Shown piece by piece: positions 39,399-50,374 of a DNA stretch of 64,000 nucleotides. Source of the DNA: Cryoendolithus antarcticus. Taxonomy: Eukaryota; Ascomycota; Dothideomycetes; Cladosporiales; Cladosporiaceae. The notes under the pieces were generated by a model. That model was not told the origin of the DNA, did no database searches, and saw only the letters and a program-made list of their open reading frames with translations. The translations under genes and the position numbers were made by a program. Where the stretch lies: contig NAJO01000069.1 of assembly GCA_002077065.1 (NCBI GenBank), positions 62,001 through 126,000 of the forward strand, read 5' to 3'. Position 1 is the first letter of the stretch; the number at the start of each line of letters is the position of its first letter.

Positions 39399-41328
39399 GA
39401 TTATGTGTGTCGAGAGTGGTGAGAGTGGTGCAGGAGCGGCAACGCGAAGGTGGATTGAGGTGGTGTAAGTCAGTGAGTGAGTGAGTGATGCAGGCGTTTG
39501 ATGTTTCGAGGTGAAGCTCATGTCACAGGCGGGGAAGCGGGGCTGACATCCGGCGGACAGACTTCGCTGCCGGTGAAGCTGCCAGTATGGAGGCTCATGT
39601 CTGCATAAGCAAAGCACAATGTGCACAGCAGAACCTCTGTATCATAACGGAGATGAAGCTACATCGGATGCACCCAGCGACAAGACTAAGTACTCCAAGT
39701 TGCGGGATTCAAAGCAATCGCTCGATGGCCCGACATGTCCCTCCAATCGGTCTTGTACTGCCACCGGCCCAGTCATTCCTACGGCCACGCAGCCACTGAC
39801 ACCGCAAAATCAGACCCACAGTCCCGAGCTCGCCGCGTCATATAGATGTGCGAGTAACTGCTCCTCCGCCGTCGTTCAGGGTGTCGCCAAGATGGTAGGC
39901 ACCCTATTAAAGACCGGGGACTGCAACTTCGTGATGCCGCTACACCGACTTCAGATTGCCTGACCACACGCAAAGGCTCGCCACGACGTCCGGCGGTGTC
40001 GCATCTTGATTCGGCTTCTCAGCTCTATTAGTGGCGTAAGTGGCAAGCATCACCACGCCGAGCTCGAGCATTCTTAAGTCGGCGATGATTGTCTATCATG
40101 TCAAGCCTCTCGAGAAGAAGCATCGAACTGGAGCTGCGATCTGTGACTTACAGTGCTCTACCCGCCGAATTGTCAGAAATCAATCTGAAATTCCGATGTA
40201 GCGTGAGAGCTGGGCTTCAGGGAAGGCCCGCCGTAGACGTGCAATCTCCTAATCCGCCGCGCTCGTGGTTAAATAGAGTACGCTGCCCATACGCGACACA
40301 CCTGCTCGATCTCGCGATGCTGACGGCTAGCACCAGTCCGACGGCGTGGCTGCGGTCATTGTCAAGTACACCTAGTAATCCGAAGCCGGGCAGGAGCGCC
40401 GGTACCGCGAATTCGAGAGCAGAGAACAGGATTGAGAAGCGCCAATTCCCCAGCATCAGGGGAAATCCGAGTGGATTGATGTAGTGTAGGCGATTGGACG
40501 TGAACGGTCTGAGGGACTGGGCACCAGCTGTCACGAGGAATACGCCGCTGCCTTTGCTCTGATGGGGATGCCAGGCATTTCGAGCTACGTGGACTCAGTG
40601 GCGATTTGAAGGTACGTAGTATGATGTGGCTTTGGCTCGGTCCAGGGATGTGCAAGAGAGAATGAAATAATCCAGCTGACAAGAAGGTCTATCTTGAGTA
40701 ACCATAGCAGTCCTCCTGTGAGGTGCCAGACTTCGGTGTAGATGAGATGTGGTGTTGATCATGATGTTGGCCCAAAGTCAATGCCCTCTTGACAAGCTCA
40801 TTTCCCCACATCTCCGCAAAAGCCAATCCAGCCAATCCAGACCCCGTGTTGAACCTCGCACCTCACACCCCTGTCGCTCATCACGCCCGGAAGGGAAAGT
40901 GGCTGCTTTTTGGCCAATTGCAGAAGGGCGTTGGGGTGGGCGCAATCCTGTGCCTGCGCCGGCCGATACTGGGGAAGACTTCACGTCGTTGTGTTGAGAA
41001 ACGGGAGGTCATGGAACATTGAGGTGAGAGTTTAAAGAAGTGCGTGTTTAATGTCGTGAGAGAGACTTAGAAGCGGAAGGAAGTAAGGTGCGGTACACTC
41101 GTTCCTGCACACCACGCTGGAGGCAAGAACACACGAGAGAGCAGCGCCGAGGAAGTCATTGAGGCAAGAGCGGAAGGGATTACCGGACAGCACTGGACGC
41201 GCATACACACACCCAGCATCACTCCGCCGTCACAGCCGGCAACGCGCACACTGTCAAGACCTCCGCCACTCCCCACCGCGGCGCGCGCAACGCGACACCC
41301 AAACCCAGCCGCTACGACGCAACCAGCC
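39399..41328. other. 1.9-kb spacer, no confident gene
   Basis: Divergent promoter region of csn1 (-) and the surface-protein gene (+). A minus-strand stretch at about 40,217-40,534 has two hydrophobic runs (FSILFSALEFAVPALLPGFGLL, split here in reading), but no splice-supported gene model. Otherwise nothing seen. Confidence 0.35.
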
Positions 41329-42687
41329 ATGCGCTACCCCACCCGCCCCCTCCTCCTCTCCACCGCCCTCATCGCCCTCCTCCCCACAGCCCTCGCCCAA
41401 AGCAGCGGCGTCCTCCAATCCCCCAACTCCCCCCTCCCCTCCTGCGCCTCCAGCTGTGGCATCCTGCAACAAGCAGCCACAGCCTGCGGCGGCCTCACAG
41501 CGAGCAGTCAAAATATCTGGGTCTGCTTCTGCCAGTCCGCGTATCTCACCACACTCTATCAATCTGGAGAGGGGATCTGCGCGGATACTTGCGCCACGGC
41601 TGCGGAGAGAGATACGCTGAGAGTGTGGTACAACGGAGAATGCGGAACTGATAAGGGGTTTAGTGAGCATGCTGCTCAAGGACAAGGGCAGGGGCAGGGG
41701 ACGACAACGGTGGTGGTTACGAGTACGAGTACGAGTGCAGGCGGCGCTGCGGCGACGAGTGGGACTGGAGGGACGAGCGGGGGGAGTGTTACTAGTGGGG
41801 TTAGTCAGGGGCAGAGCGGGGGGTGGTTTAAGCTGCATTGGGTGAGTCTTGCTTGTCTTTCTCTTTCTCTTCTTCGCTGGGGGAGGGTGGCTTGCTTGTC
41901 AGGGATGGGTTGCCGAGGGATCTTCCAGTGCTGCATGTCATTCGTACTTTCCTTACTGCATCTCTTTTTCATCTCTTCCAGCACAGCCCTTCTCCTCTTT
42001 GCCGCAAACCGCTCTCCATACCCTCTCTACTCCCTTCCTCCATTCCCCTCGAACTTCCCCTACTGCCCCCCACAACCCAAAACTAAGCTGACTCAAGTCA
42101 ACACGCAGAAATGGATCCTCATGCTCATCCTCCTCTTCGTCCTCCTACTCCTCATAGCCCTGATCGCAGTCTGGTGGAAGCGCCGCCATGATCGCAAACA
42201 AGATCTCGTCACTTCGAGCTTCAATCCGGGCATTACCTCCCGCTCCGTTCCGGGACCTGGATCTGCACCTGGACAGTATGCGGGAGATGGAAGGGGACCG
42301 GAGATGGGTATGGCTGACCCTGGTCATCAAAGCTCGGGCTCTATGCCTGGTTTCGACGGCGCCAGCCCACCTGGAGGCGCAGGTAGTGGTGTGCTAGCTG
42401 GCACAGCTGCGGGTGCGGTGGGAGGGAGTGGGAGGCACACTCCAACGAGGACGCGGGATGCTTTCATGCCATATGGGTATGGGTACGCGAGGTCGGAGTC
42501 GCGACCTGCAAGTCAGAGTTATGTGGATCAGTCTGACACGATCGCCTTTGTCGGCGAGTCTGGGCGAGGTGGGGAAGGTGGTAGGGGAGGAGGGGAGAGT
42601 GGATATGCTGCGGAGACGACAGAGACGGGTGGGAGTGAGAAGAAGGGGAAGGGGAGGGTGTTAGTTCGGGAACGGGACGCGCGATGA
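41329..42687 (+). CDS. Cys-rich extracellular domain, single-pass membrane protein
   Basis: Probable two-exon gene, 41329-41841 and 42109-42687, giving 363 residues. Signal peptide MRYPTRPLLLSTALIALLPTALA. An extracellular module has eight Cys in the order SCASSC, ACGG, WVCFCQS, GICADTC, NGEC, typical of fungal CFEM-like integral membrane proteins. A Ser/Thr/Gly-rich stalk leads to a transmembrane helix (WILMLILLFVLLLLIALIAV) and a basic stop-transfer (KRRHDRK). The Gly/Ser-rich cytoplasmic tail ends in charge. The 267-nt intron begins GTGAGT, ends ACACGCAG, and is a multiple of three without a stop; reading through would insert an extra hydrophobic, Cys-containing 89-residue segment. The spliced form gives the simplest topology. 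Confidence 0.75.
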   Translation: MRYPTRPLLLSTALIALLPTALAQSSGVLQSPNSPLPSCASSCGILQQAATACGGLTASSQNIWVCFCQSAYLTTLYQSGEGICADTCATAAERDTLRVWYNGECGTDKGFSEHAAQGQGQGQGTTTVVVTSTSTSAGGAAATSGTGGTSGGSVTSGVSQGQSGGWFKLHWVSLACLSLSLLRWGRVACLSGMGCRGIFQCCMSFVLSLLHLFFISSSTALLLFAANRSPYPLYSLPPFPSNFPYCPPQPKTKLTQVNTQKWILMLILLFVLLLLIALIAVWWKRRHDRKQDLVTSSFNPGITSRSVPGPGSAPGQYAGDGRGPEMGMADPGHQSSGSMPGFDGASPPGGAGSGVLAGTAAGAVGGSGRHTPTRTRDAFMPYGYGYARSESRPASQSYVDQSDTIAFVGESGRGGEGGRGGGESGYAAETTETGGSEKKGKGRVLVRERDAR

Positions 42688-43493
42688 AAAGGTATGAATT
42701 ACTACGTTGGTGAATGAGACATGCTCGCTCGCTCGCTTGAGTCGAGAGTAGGCATTGGAAGTTCATTCGTTCCTGCTACCCTACTATCCGCCGTCAGCTC
42801 CTTGCGTGCTCCTCGTTTCTCTTGCTTCTTTCGCAAGGCCACTTGTGGGTTGTGATGCGTGCGCAGCAAAGCCCTCCGACAACGCGGGCCGCTCGCTGCG
42901 TCGCTTGACCCACCCACAGTTGACTGACCTTTCTTCATCAGGGCAGGGCTCGGGTATGCCATTCAGTAGAGGCGTGCTTGTACACTACGCTACAGCTGAC
43001 CATAGACTTTCTGGTTCGGCGTCGCCAGAAAGTCAGTCGAGTCGAGAGAGGAGTTGGGTGTCTCTCCTCTTCGCGCTGACTATTCGTCCGACTCGATAAG
43101 TTGGACCTGGCGAGCATAGTCGTCTGTTGCTGATTGGTAAAGGTTAATGTGTAGTCTTGCATCTTGTGTCGAGTCGACGTTGTTGCGGGAGTCTTCGAAG
43201 ATGGAGTATGAAGGCGGGTAGGTTATTGCGGTGACGATAGGGCCGTGACGCCGCTTGCATGATTCGAGTGCCGGAGAGATGGCATGTGGGGCGTGGTGGA
43301 TATTGTCGTTTCGATGAATAAGGCTGCAGCTAATGCTGGAGTGGAGAAGGGGAAGGCTAAAGAAGAGGACAGCGCGGTGACTGGCGATTCTCTCCCTGTT
43401 GCAGTCGATGAGTCGAGTCGAGGACAGCCGTCTAGTGGTTCGGCTTCTAAAGGCGCAAGAAGACAAGGACCTGGTGATCGTGTAGTGGTGCTC
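42688..43493. other. Convergent intergenic spacer
   Basis: No supported gene. A plus-strand frame at 43,284-43,480 looks hydrophilic and protein-like (NKAAANAGVEKGKAKEED), but lacks a start with context and runs into the antisense of the next gene. Confidence 0.35.
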
Positions 43494-44408
43494 TCACGCG
43501 TACCCAAAGTCGCTCGGACTCATGTGCTCGTCCAGGTCGCAAGTCAATTTCAAGCCCTCCCTCTCCGCCTCTCTCCTCTCCTCAGCTTCTTTGACAGCCT
43601 TCTGGGACTCGATGGTCGCGACGATCCTCTGAACCGCATTCGGGAACGTACCCTGCCAGTGCAATCTCCTCTGCTCCAGGCTTGTCAACATGACAACGTT
43701 GTTGTACGGTCGCAAGCTAACCGTGAAGTTAAGCTCTGTCCAGCGGCCATCACAGAGCCAATCTGAGACTGAAGGGCCTTGATCGACACGGACTTCTTCG
43801 ACAAACGCGCTCCAGACGTCGCCGAACTTTAGGCCCGCCGGGTTTGCGACAACAATCGTTGCTGAGTAGTCGTTCGGTATGACTACCGATGCGCTGGTGA
43901 CAGGTGGCTGCGTGAGGTACATACCCATCGCACTGCTATGCTTATTGAACGACGAGTCGATGCGCATTTCTTTGTTCAAGCGGGCTCGGAAACGGCAAGA
44001 TAGCTTCGCGCGTGCGGTACATCGCTTCAGTAGATGTGGATCTGGCGCATCGTCGTAAACGTGTGGCTTCCACTCAAACAGCATGTCGTTCAACCGGAGG
44101 TCTTTAATCGACGTCGTGTATCGAGGAACGCTGTCTGGCACGAAGTGCGGATCCGCTTCGCTTTCAGCCAACGCAGAAGGAGTGTACATCGTTCGTTCGA
44201 AGGGGTCGAAAGTGTAGTGGAGTCCGTTGTCTGGCAGGGGAGCGAGAAAGAGGTGTCTTTGTACGCGAGTCGACGCGCCGCATGTGTTGTTGAAGAGGTG
44301 TGCGGTGCGGCATAGGTGAAGTACGCTGGAGATGTCGCAGGATAGCAGGACTCGTTCGCAGAGGTCGAAGGTGTTGAAGACTTGGACGAGCGCTGATGAT
44401 TGGGCCAT
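43494..44408 (-). CDS. F-box-like hypothetical protein
   Basis: 304-residue intronless frame from the ATG at 44408 (MAQSSALVQVF). Residues 8-60 read VFNTFDLCERVLLSCDI..VLHLCRTAHLFNN..ASTRVQRHLF. This matches the divergent F-box-like start common in Dothideomycetes (a helix ending in LL, then a cysteine-arginine helix and an RxLF end). The remainder has no leucine-rich repeats but includes two beta-type stretches (ASVVIPNDYSATIVVANP, VWSAFVEEVRVDQG) and a charged helix near the C-terminus (AVKEAEERREAEREG). F-box proteins recruit substrates to SCF ubiquitin ligases; here the F-box assignment rests on pattern similarity only. Confidence 0.7.
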   Translation of the reverse strand: MAQSSALVQVFNTFDLCERVLLSCDISSVLHLCRTAHLFNNTCGASTRVQRHLFLAPLPDNGLHYTFDPFERTMYTPSALAESEADPHFVPDSVPRYTTSIKDLRLNDMLFEWKPHVYDDAPDPHLLKRCTARAKLSCRFRARLNKEMRIDSSFNKHSSAMGMYLTQPPVTSASVVIPNDYSATIVVANPAGLKFGDVWSAFVEEVRVDQGPSVSDWLCDGRWTELNFTVSLRPYNNVVMLTSLEQRRLHWQGTFPNAVQRIVATIESQKAVKEAEERREAEREGLKLTCDLDEHMSPSDFGYA

Positions 44409-44754
44409 TGCGCTTTGTGGAGTTCTTTGTTGATGCTGCGGTGTGGTAGTGTGAAGGCGATCAAATGTAACGATCAAGGTGTTGTTGGAGTGTTGTCAGA
44501 TGAATTCTCGAGGGCGGCGTCACGCGTCGATCACCATCAATCTCACAAAGACTCTGCGATTGGTATCTAAATACAGAGCCGCGCTTGAATTGCTTCTCGA
44601 CTCAGAGCTAAGAGGACAAAAGAAAGGAGGTGGCGCCGCACTCAAGGAATCATTCGTAGCAGTACTTCACCGTGCCCTCCTCGATCTGCCCCGTAGTTCA
44701 GCAGGCGTCGCTCCTTCCTCGCAAACCTGACGCATTAACGTGAATCGATTTTGG

Positions 44755-45300
44755 CTATCGATCTTGCATCAACATAAATCGACTTGTGATCCGGTACCCC
44801 AAATACTGCACAAGAACGATCCCTGCCAATACGAGCATAATCATCGAGTGCCAGAACGTCGCTTTTACATCATCGCCTTCTACTCTCATGACTGTCTCTC
44901 CGTGCGGCTCGAGGAGATCGCGCTCATACTTGGGGAAGACTTCAGCTTCGTTCGAATCGTCTACTTTGCCGAAGATCATTCGCAAAATCTGGAGAGTGCA
45001 GGAATGGAAGAATGTCTTTATCCTACGCATCGCCGGAGCTCTTCGAAGCATTCGAGATTACGCTTCTAATCCACAAGCCTGATATCAGCTTTCGACTCGG
45101 ACGCATGCGTCACCTCGACTGTCTCAGGCAGAGATCCACCGTCACGCTTGATGGAAGACTTGGGCGCGAACCTGGCACCAGATTTCGACTTTTAGTACAC
45201 GAGTACGAGGTAGAGTCGCTTTGCAAGAGCCAGAAAAGTTGCTGGCGTGTCGACACGCTCGTTCGAGCTCGCAAGCAGCAGATATTGTGCCCATTGGGCC
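44755..45300 (-). pseudogene. Possible relic of a small membrane-protein gene
   Basis: Two protein-like pieces occur in different frames. The 5' piece (about 45,300-45,070) contains RVDTPATFLALAKRLYLVLVY, then a TAA, then a charged segment with SIKRDGGSLPETVEVTHASE ending at another stop. The 3' piece (44,755-45,051) has a clean end with a transmembrane helix (MIMLVLAGIVLVQYLGY). Introns may explain part of this, but the internal TAA has no fitting splice sites. A decayed gene is the simplest reading; a multi-exon gene is possible. Confidence 0.3.
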
Positions 45301-47287
45301 CAGTGAGACTGTGAATCTTCGAACGAGCTGTGACAGGGTGGAGACTTAAACAACGCGTGTGTGGAAGAACGGAATGATCAAGTTCTGTTGCTTGCGAGGT
45401 GAATTAGCAGCGTGGAAGGACGCAGGGCTGTAGTGATTTAAGAACGGCTGTCGAAGTCAATGAGGTCAACGCCTTCGATACTTGTACGTTGGTGGTAAAG
45501 CATATAGAGACGGGTGGAAGTAATGCATATCGCACACAAACATACTTGAGCTCTTTGACTAGCTGCATCGATTCCATTGAGTCTATGGCATTGATATCTG
45601 GCTTGGATCGTTGCCTTGGCCTTATATGGAGGAATATCTTGCTGTCTCGCACCGTCGCACGGCTCCAGGAGGTGTTGAAGTAATGTAGCGATGGTTTTGA
45701 TGGCGTTGTCTCCGAAGGAATGATGGCACGCGTGCAGCATGGTGCATTGATTGAAATGATTTACAGCTCGGATCTGGCGCTGGGTCAAGGAGTTGGTGCA
45801 CGTCGAAGTGGAGTATCTGGGTGTCAGTGGCTCGCATTGAGCATCATCTAACAGCTGGACTGTTCTAGCGCAACACCAATCAGACTAAACCTTGTTGATA
45901 ACTTGCAAAACAATAGTGATGACCAGTGTCAATCAAGCAAAAAGCAACAAGGATACGCTCCTCCAACGGAGCAAACATACTCTTCCCAGGTTTCCCTGAG
46001 CCGAGAGAAGACCCAATCGGGTTTCTTTTCAAACGCACGCCGCCTCGAACCATGAACCTGCCGCTGCCGCCGCCACGATGATGCTGAAAGGGGAAATTGA
46101 GAAGGGACTTACGTACCTTAGACCAACAGGCCACCAGCGCTAGCGTCTTACGGTTCGACCTGCGGTGATGGAGATGGCAACTGGACTGGTTATATAGTAC
46201 ACGTAGCTATTCCTTGCTTGGAGACGGTGGGGGAGGGCTGTCGCGGTTGACGCGGGTCGAGCACTCGAGCCCATTGCCTGCACACAATTGTGGACGACAC
46301 TCGAGTTATCGACTTCGCCAGAGTACCAACGTGGTCTTTGATAGCATGATAGTCAAGCCTACACGCTAGACGAAACAGTCAATGTCCGCTTGCGACAGCG
46401 AGAGTGACCCTGTCGAAAGCTTTCCTAACGCGCCGTACATTGCAAAGTACCACTACCTACCTTTTTCAAACTACTTCCCCGGATCCACCTCCTCCTGTTA
46501 CTCTAAAATTATCAGCAGCCATCGTGTACCAGTCGATTACACGCTCGACTTCACAACGACGGACCTGACATCCCTCCCCTTCACCAGCACAATCGCCTTC
46601 AATCCTGGGCTACCTATCTCCAATACCTCTCGAGTCCGGTCCACAGATGTTGGCGCGTCACCAGAAAGAACGCGACGATCGTTCTAGACACTCCTATCCA
46701 TGGCACGGGTCGATGAGATACACCAGCCACCGCCCGGTGTGACGAGGGTATTAGATCTTGCTCATCAGCGACAAAATATCATTCGCCTGGTCGACAGATA
46801 CCATATGTCAATATCGCTCGAACGCTGGCGACTTGGAGCATTTGCGGGTGCGATCGATACAGCGCATCGTAGTATAGCAGTAGCAAAGTGCCTTCCTGAC
46901 GAAGATCCAACAAGGGATGTCTCGAGCCTCGGCTTGCTGGTCTGTCGCTCTAATAGCTAATGACTGTCGATCTCCTGAGCAAACGACGATGGCTACCACC
47001 CGCAAAGCAATTTTGCACACTATTTGGCCATCAAGCCGATCCTCCGAGTCGCGGAAAGGGTGAACAGCCGCGGAAGGACATCGCAGGGAAGAACTCGGAC
47101 ACTTGAATGGCGTATGATCAGCAGGTCGCATGCATTGCAAGATCATAGCACTCTCATGACCAATCGGATTCTTCCCATGCGACTCGGACTCGCTGGGCTA
47201 GAATCTATGAGTGCCATACTGTTTAACTAAGTCTATGCGTCCTTTACTCGTCGAATGTGGTGCAGTACTGACGACCAAGACCGCACT

Positions 47288-47295
47288 TATATAAA
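47288..47295 (+). promoter_or_regulatory. TATA box upstream of small gene at 47354
   Basis: TATATAAA starting 66 nt before the ATG, a canonical match. It supports the otherwise uncertain small gene downstream. Confidence 0.5.
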
Positions 47296-47353
47296 GATGA
47301 TTGCACCCGGTCTCACCCCCACGATCTCAACTCCATTGTGAGAGATACCGGAC

Positions 47354-47747
47354 ATGTTCGCAACAGCGAAGCAAGATAGCTCTTCGCATCGAGGAGTCTT
47401 CTCCGCTAAAGATCTAGTGTTAATGCTAGATGGCGAACTCTACGTGGCTAAAGACGCTTCCAGCGAGGTCTTCGCGCACGAATCGACTACCCCCGGCACT
47501 TGCATAGAAGTGGAACTGGCCCGCGGACCTTCCACGCTCACCATGATCCACGCTATCCAGCTTATTCACGCCAGAGGTAGTAGAGGGAGAGTCTGGAAAG
47601 ACCGCGAATGGCACTCCTCACGGCACCGTCATCGTTCTTGACGTTCAGTCTTTAGTGCGATTGCAAGTCACCCGCGTCCTGAAACACATTGTCAAACAGT
47701 CCGGTCTTATCCCGCAATTTCGGATGGCCTGCTCTCAGCGAATCTAG
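47354..47747 (+). CDS. Small hypothetical protein, 2 exons
   Basis: Hand-built model: exon 47354-47509, 67-nt intron (GTGGAA to CCAGAG), exon 47577-47747, phase 0, 108 residues. Reading straight through instead shifts into a basic nonsense-like tail. Splicing joins GTCIE to VVEGESGKTANGTPHGTVIV and continues with a convincing segment (LDVQSLVRLQVTRVLKHIV). There is no signal peptide or membrane helix. The TATATAAA box at the right distance supports transcription. The donor and acceptor are weak, so the exact junction is uncertain. Family not recognised. Confidence 0.42.
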
Positions 47748-48022
47748 CATTCTCTACCGATGTCGTTCAACGACAGAGCCATTGTCCATTCTTCGACTGT
47801 ACTCGATGAATGACGCTCGATAACGAGGACAAAGCTCATTGGGTAACACGCCTTTGTTCTCCGTGATGATCATTGGAACTCGAGTCCGAAGTGAAATCCT
47901 GACACATTCACTTGTCAAGGTCGCCGCACCAATTCATCTCTCCTCACCTGTACACGCGACGCGTTCCACGACACCACACTCGGCAACTTGGTCTCCTCGA
48001 GCAGAACTCTACACACATCGAA

Positions 48023-49087
48023 ATGGCGAACCACAAACCCGCAACACCGAGTAAGTTGCGCTTCTTCATCCTCTCCGAAGATCTCCCTAACATCATTCTC
48101 AAGCATGAAGCAGCGTCGCGTAGCGAGATCATGCAATCCGAGCCAACCGACGATTTCGTCGCCGCCTATCCGAACATGAACCTCGGCGCTCCATTCACTC
48201 AGCTGTCCCTCGGTCTCCTCCCATCAACCGACGACGAGTCGTTGTACATCGCACGCCACAACCTCGACCCGGATCAATGTCTGCGTCTCTGGAAGGCGCT
48301 AGGCGATGATGTCTCCTTGACGACGATCGCAAAACCACACGCGTTCCTCGCCACGCTCGCCGCGGAATCGCAACTCTTCAACGGTGAGACAGTCCAGGAG
48401 CTAGAAGAGAAGAGTCGTCAAGCCCTCCAGGTCGATGCGCTCACCACCCTCGGCTCCCACGGCATCCTCAACTCCCGCGCTTCTGCCGTCTGGCTACCCT
48501 ATGGCACATACCCGATAGGACCTCCAGCGATCATCTACGCTCAGCCCGATCAACCCGAAGCGGACATCCTCCCCAACACCACACTCCACGCGACCTCCAC
48601 CCCACGAACCCTGAGCGAAGCAATCACCCATCTCGCCCTGCTACACTTCGCCTACCTTTCCCCTGAAATCCTGGCCCGAGTCTTCGACGCCCTAAATGTG
48701 GCCCTGCAGCTCCTTCGCTGGACATCCCAGGAGTTCTTCTACGAAGGCGTGCTCCACCACCCTGCTTCCTCCACGCACGAGGCGTTTGATGAACATTACG
48801 CCGGCTGGACGCCGAGGAGGGTGGAGCATGTAGCTGCTACTTGTGCTTTTCTCAGGGAGTTCTGGGCGTGTGTGCCTAGTCTTGAGCAGTTGGAGGGGGT
48901 GGAGTGGGAGGGGATTGGGGAGTTGAGGTGGAGGGTTGCGGGGACGGAGGAGGAGAGGGAGGAGGACACTGGGGAGTGGTGTGATGTTTGTATGGGGAGG
49001 ATGGGGAGTGTGGTGTTGGGTGAGGCGCAGAATGAAAAGGACGAGAAGGTGGAGGTTGTGGTGAGGTTGCCACCGAGGATAGGGTAG
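48023..49087 (+). CDS. Hypothetical protein, 354 residues
   Basis: Intronless frame starting at the ATG at 48023 (CGAAATGG). I do not recognise it. The N-terminus reads MANHKPATPSKLRFFILSEDLPNIILKHEAA. The sequence looks globular and largely helical, with Leu-rich stretches (ITHLALLHFAYLSPEILARVF, ALNVALQLLRW). It ends in an acidic segment (EEEREEDTGEWCDVCMG) with a Cys-x-x-Cys pair and beta-like strands. There is no signal peptide or membrane helix. The first 37 codons of the longer open frame upstream are dismissed as untranslated leader. Confidence 0.7.
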   Translation: MANHKPATPSKLRFFILSEDLPNIILKHEAASRSEIMQSEPTDDFVAAYPNMNLGAPFTQLSLGLLPSTDDESLYIARHNLDPDQCLRLWKALGDDVSLTTIAKPHAFLATLAAESQLFNGETVQELEEKSRQALQVDALTTLGSHGILNSRASAVWLPYGTYPIGPPAIIYAQPDQPEADILPNTTLHATSTPRTLSEAITHLALLHFAYLSPEILARVFDALNVALQLLRWTSQEFFYEGVLHHPASSTHEAFDEHYAGWTPRRVEHVAATCAFLREFWACVPSLEQLEGVEWEGIGELRWRVAGTEEEREEDTGEWCDVCMGRMGSVVLGEAQNEKDEKVEVVVRLPPRIG

Positions 49088-49729
49088 CCGGAGATCGTAT
49101 GAGCTGACGGCGGGCTTCCTGCAATATTGGATTCGTGATGGTTCTTGGATTCGGGACAGCGATAATTATTATTGCGAAAGGAAGAGATGATAAGCGTGCG
49201 ATCATTTGAATCCCTCATATCTACTATGGGATCGCTCAGGCTGTTTGAGCTCTTTCAACACCTGCTTAATACGTCGGAATGCCGAGTCGTCTTGCTCGTT
49301 GGGCACTCAGTCATGCATCCTGCAGCGCAAATACGTCGATCGTCACACGCTCAAAGCATCGTGTTGTCCCTGTATCAAGGTGAAGCGGCGATAGTGCTTC
49401 TTGCGGTTGTCTCCCAATGCGAGTAGCGGAGGCTGTATCCTCTCCGACCCCAAGTCTAACGGCCTGCAACACTGGCAAGTCCATCATCCTGGTTGCTGCG
49501 GACCACGCGAGTCTTCCTCTCGGTCGTTGGTCGGTCGAAAGAGTGATGGCTACTACCGCGTGCTGGCCCAGACACTCGGAGTAGCTGCGTCGCTGGGCGA
49601 GTTGAGTAAAATATCTTGATGATGTGCATCCGCCAAGCCGGGCCTTCCAGTGACACATTGGTGCACCAGTCAGCGCTCGGCCATAATCTTGAGGCTGAGA
49701 GAGTCGGATAGATCACAACCCTCGATACT
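49088..49729. other. Convergent intergenic spacer
   Basis: Lies between the 3' ends of the hypothetical gene (+) and slx9 (-). No supported gene. Confidence 0.45.
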
Positions 49730-50374
49730 TCAAGTCCCAGCAAACCCGGCACTCTTCTCCATGCTCCCTCCGATGAACTTCCGCAAGGCCTGCCACCTCT
49801 CCTGCTGCCCAGCACCACCAACACCGCCCGCCCCCGACCCAACGCCATCCCCCTCAGCATTGCTCTCCCCACCCACCAGCCTCGCCATGTTCATCCTCAT
49901 CCTCTCCATCTCCCTCCCCTCCATCTCCCGCTTCCTCTTCGCAGCCCCTGGCCGGTGCTTCAAACTCCTCATCGTCATCTTACCCACCAGCTGCTCCTTC
50001 CCCGGCGCTCTCCTTCGCCGCTTCCGCAGCCCTGATGGAATGCCTCCAGCATCTTCCTCAGTCTCGGAGATACCTTCCCATTCGTCTTCTCCGCTCCAGC
50101 GGTCGTGGTCGTGGTCTGACGGGATCTCGGGGAGGGCATCGGCTAGGGTTGAGAGTGGACCGCCTGCTAGAGATTTGGCTGGTCGGCGGCGCTTTTGCTT
50201 GGGTTTCTGGACGTTGCCGCTTTGGACACGAGAGAGGAGATCGGCGTGCTTGAGTGTGCGTTTCGTTCTCTTATCGGGTTTGAGGGCGGAGTCAGTGGTG
50301 GGAGGGGGCGGAGCGGACTTGGCGGGGCGAAAGCGAGCGCGAAGGGGAGTGCGCTTCTTGGTTATGGGCGCCAT
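49730..50374 (-). CDS. SLX9: Slx9-like ribosome biogenesis protein
   Basis: 214 residues, basic, intronless. Slx9 acts in the nucleolus in processing and export of the small ribosomal subunit (yeast knowledge). Matching features: a basic N-terminus (MAPITKKRTPLRARFRPAK), a central segment SGNVQKPKQKRRRPAKSLAGG followed by LSTLADALPEI, and the C-terminal family signature MRSLKHRPGAAKRKREMEGREMERMRMNMARL, with an end helix RWQALRKFIGGSM. Length is about that of fungal homologues. Acidic and Gly-rich linkers separate the blocks. Identification rests on the order of these short conserved blocks. Confidence 0.8.
   Translation of the reverse strand: MAPITKKRTPLRARFRPAKSAPPPPTTDSALKPDKRTKRTLKHADLLSRVQSGNVQKPKQKRRRPAKSLAGGPLSTLADALPEIPSDHDHDRWSGEDEWEGISETEEDAGGIPSGLRKRRRRAPGKEQLVGKMTMRSLKHRPGAAKRKREMEGREMERMRMNMARLVGGESNAEGDGVGSGAGGVGGAGQQERWQALRKFIGGSMEKSAGFAGT

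Larger units (their letters stand above)
44409..47353. other. Long gene-poor stretch with degenerate coding traces
   Basis: Almost 3 kb lacking a confident gene. A minus-strand relic (44,755-45,300) is listed separately. A plus-strand frame at 46,382-46,687 and its antisense both look weakly coding. At 46,190-46,197 the minus strand has a TATA-like run (CTATATAA), followed downstream by a strong donor (TAAG/GTACGT near 46,115), perhaps a spliced non-coding transcript. Nothing else supported. Confidence 0.35.

Noticed and set aside
46382..46687. Plus-strand 101-residue frame
   Set aside because: Both this frame and its antisense look equally plausible, and neither has splice or promoter support.
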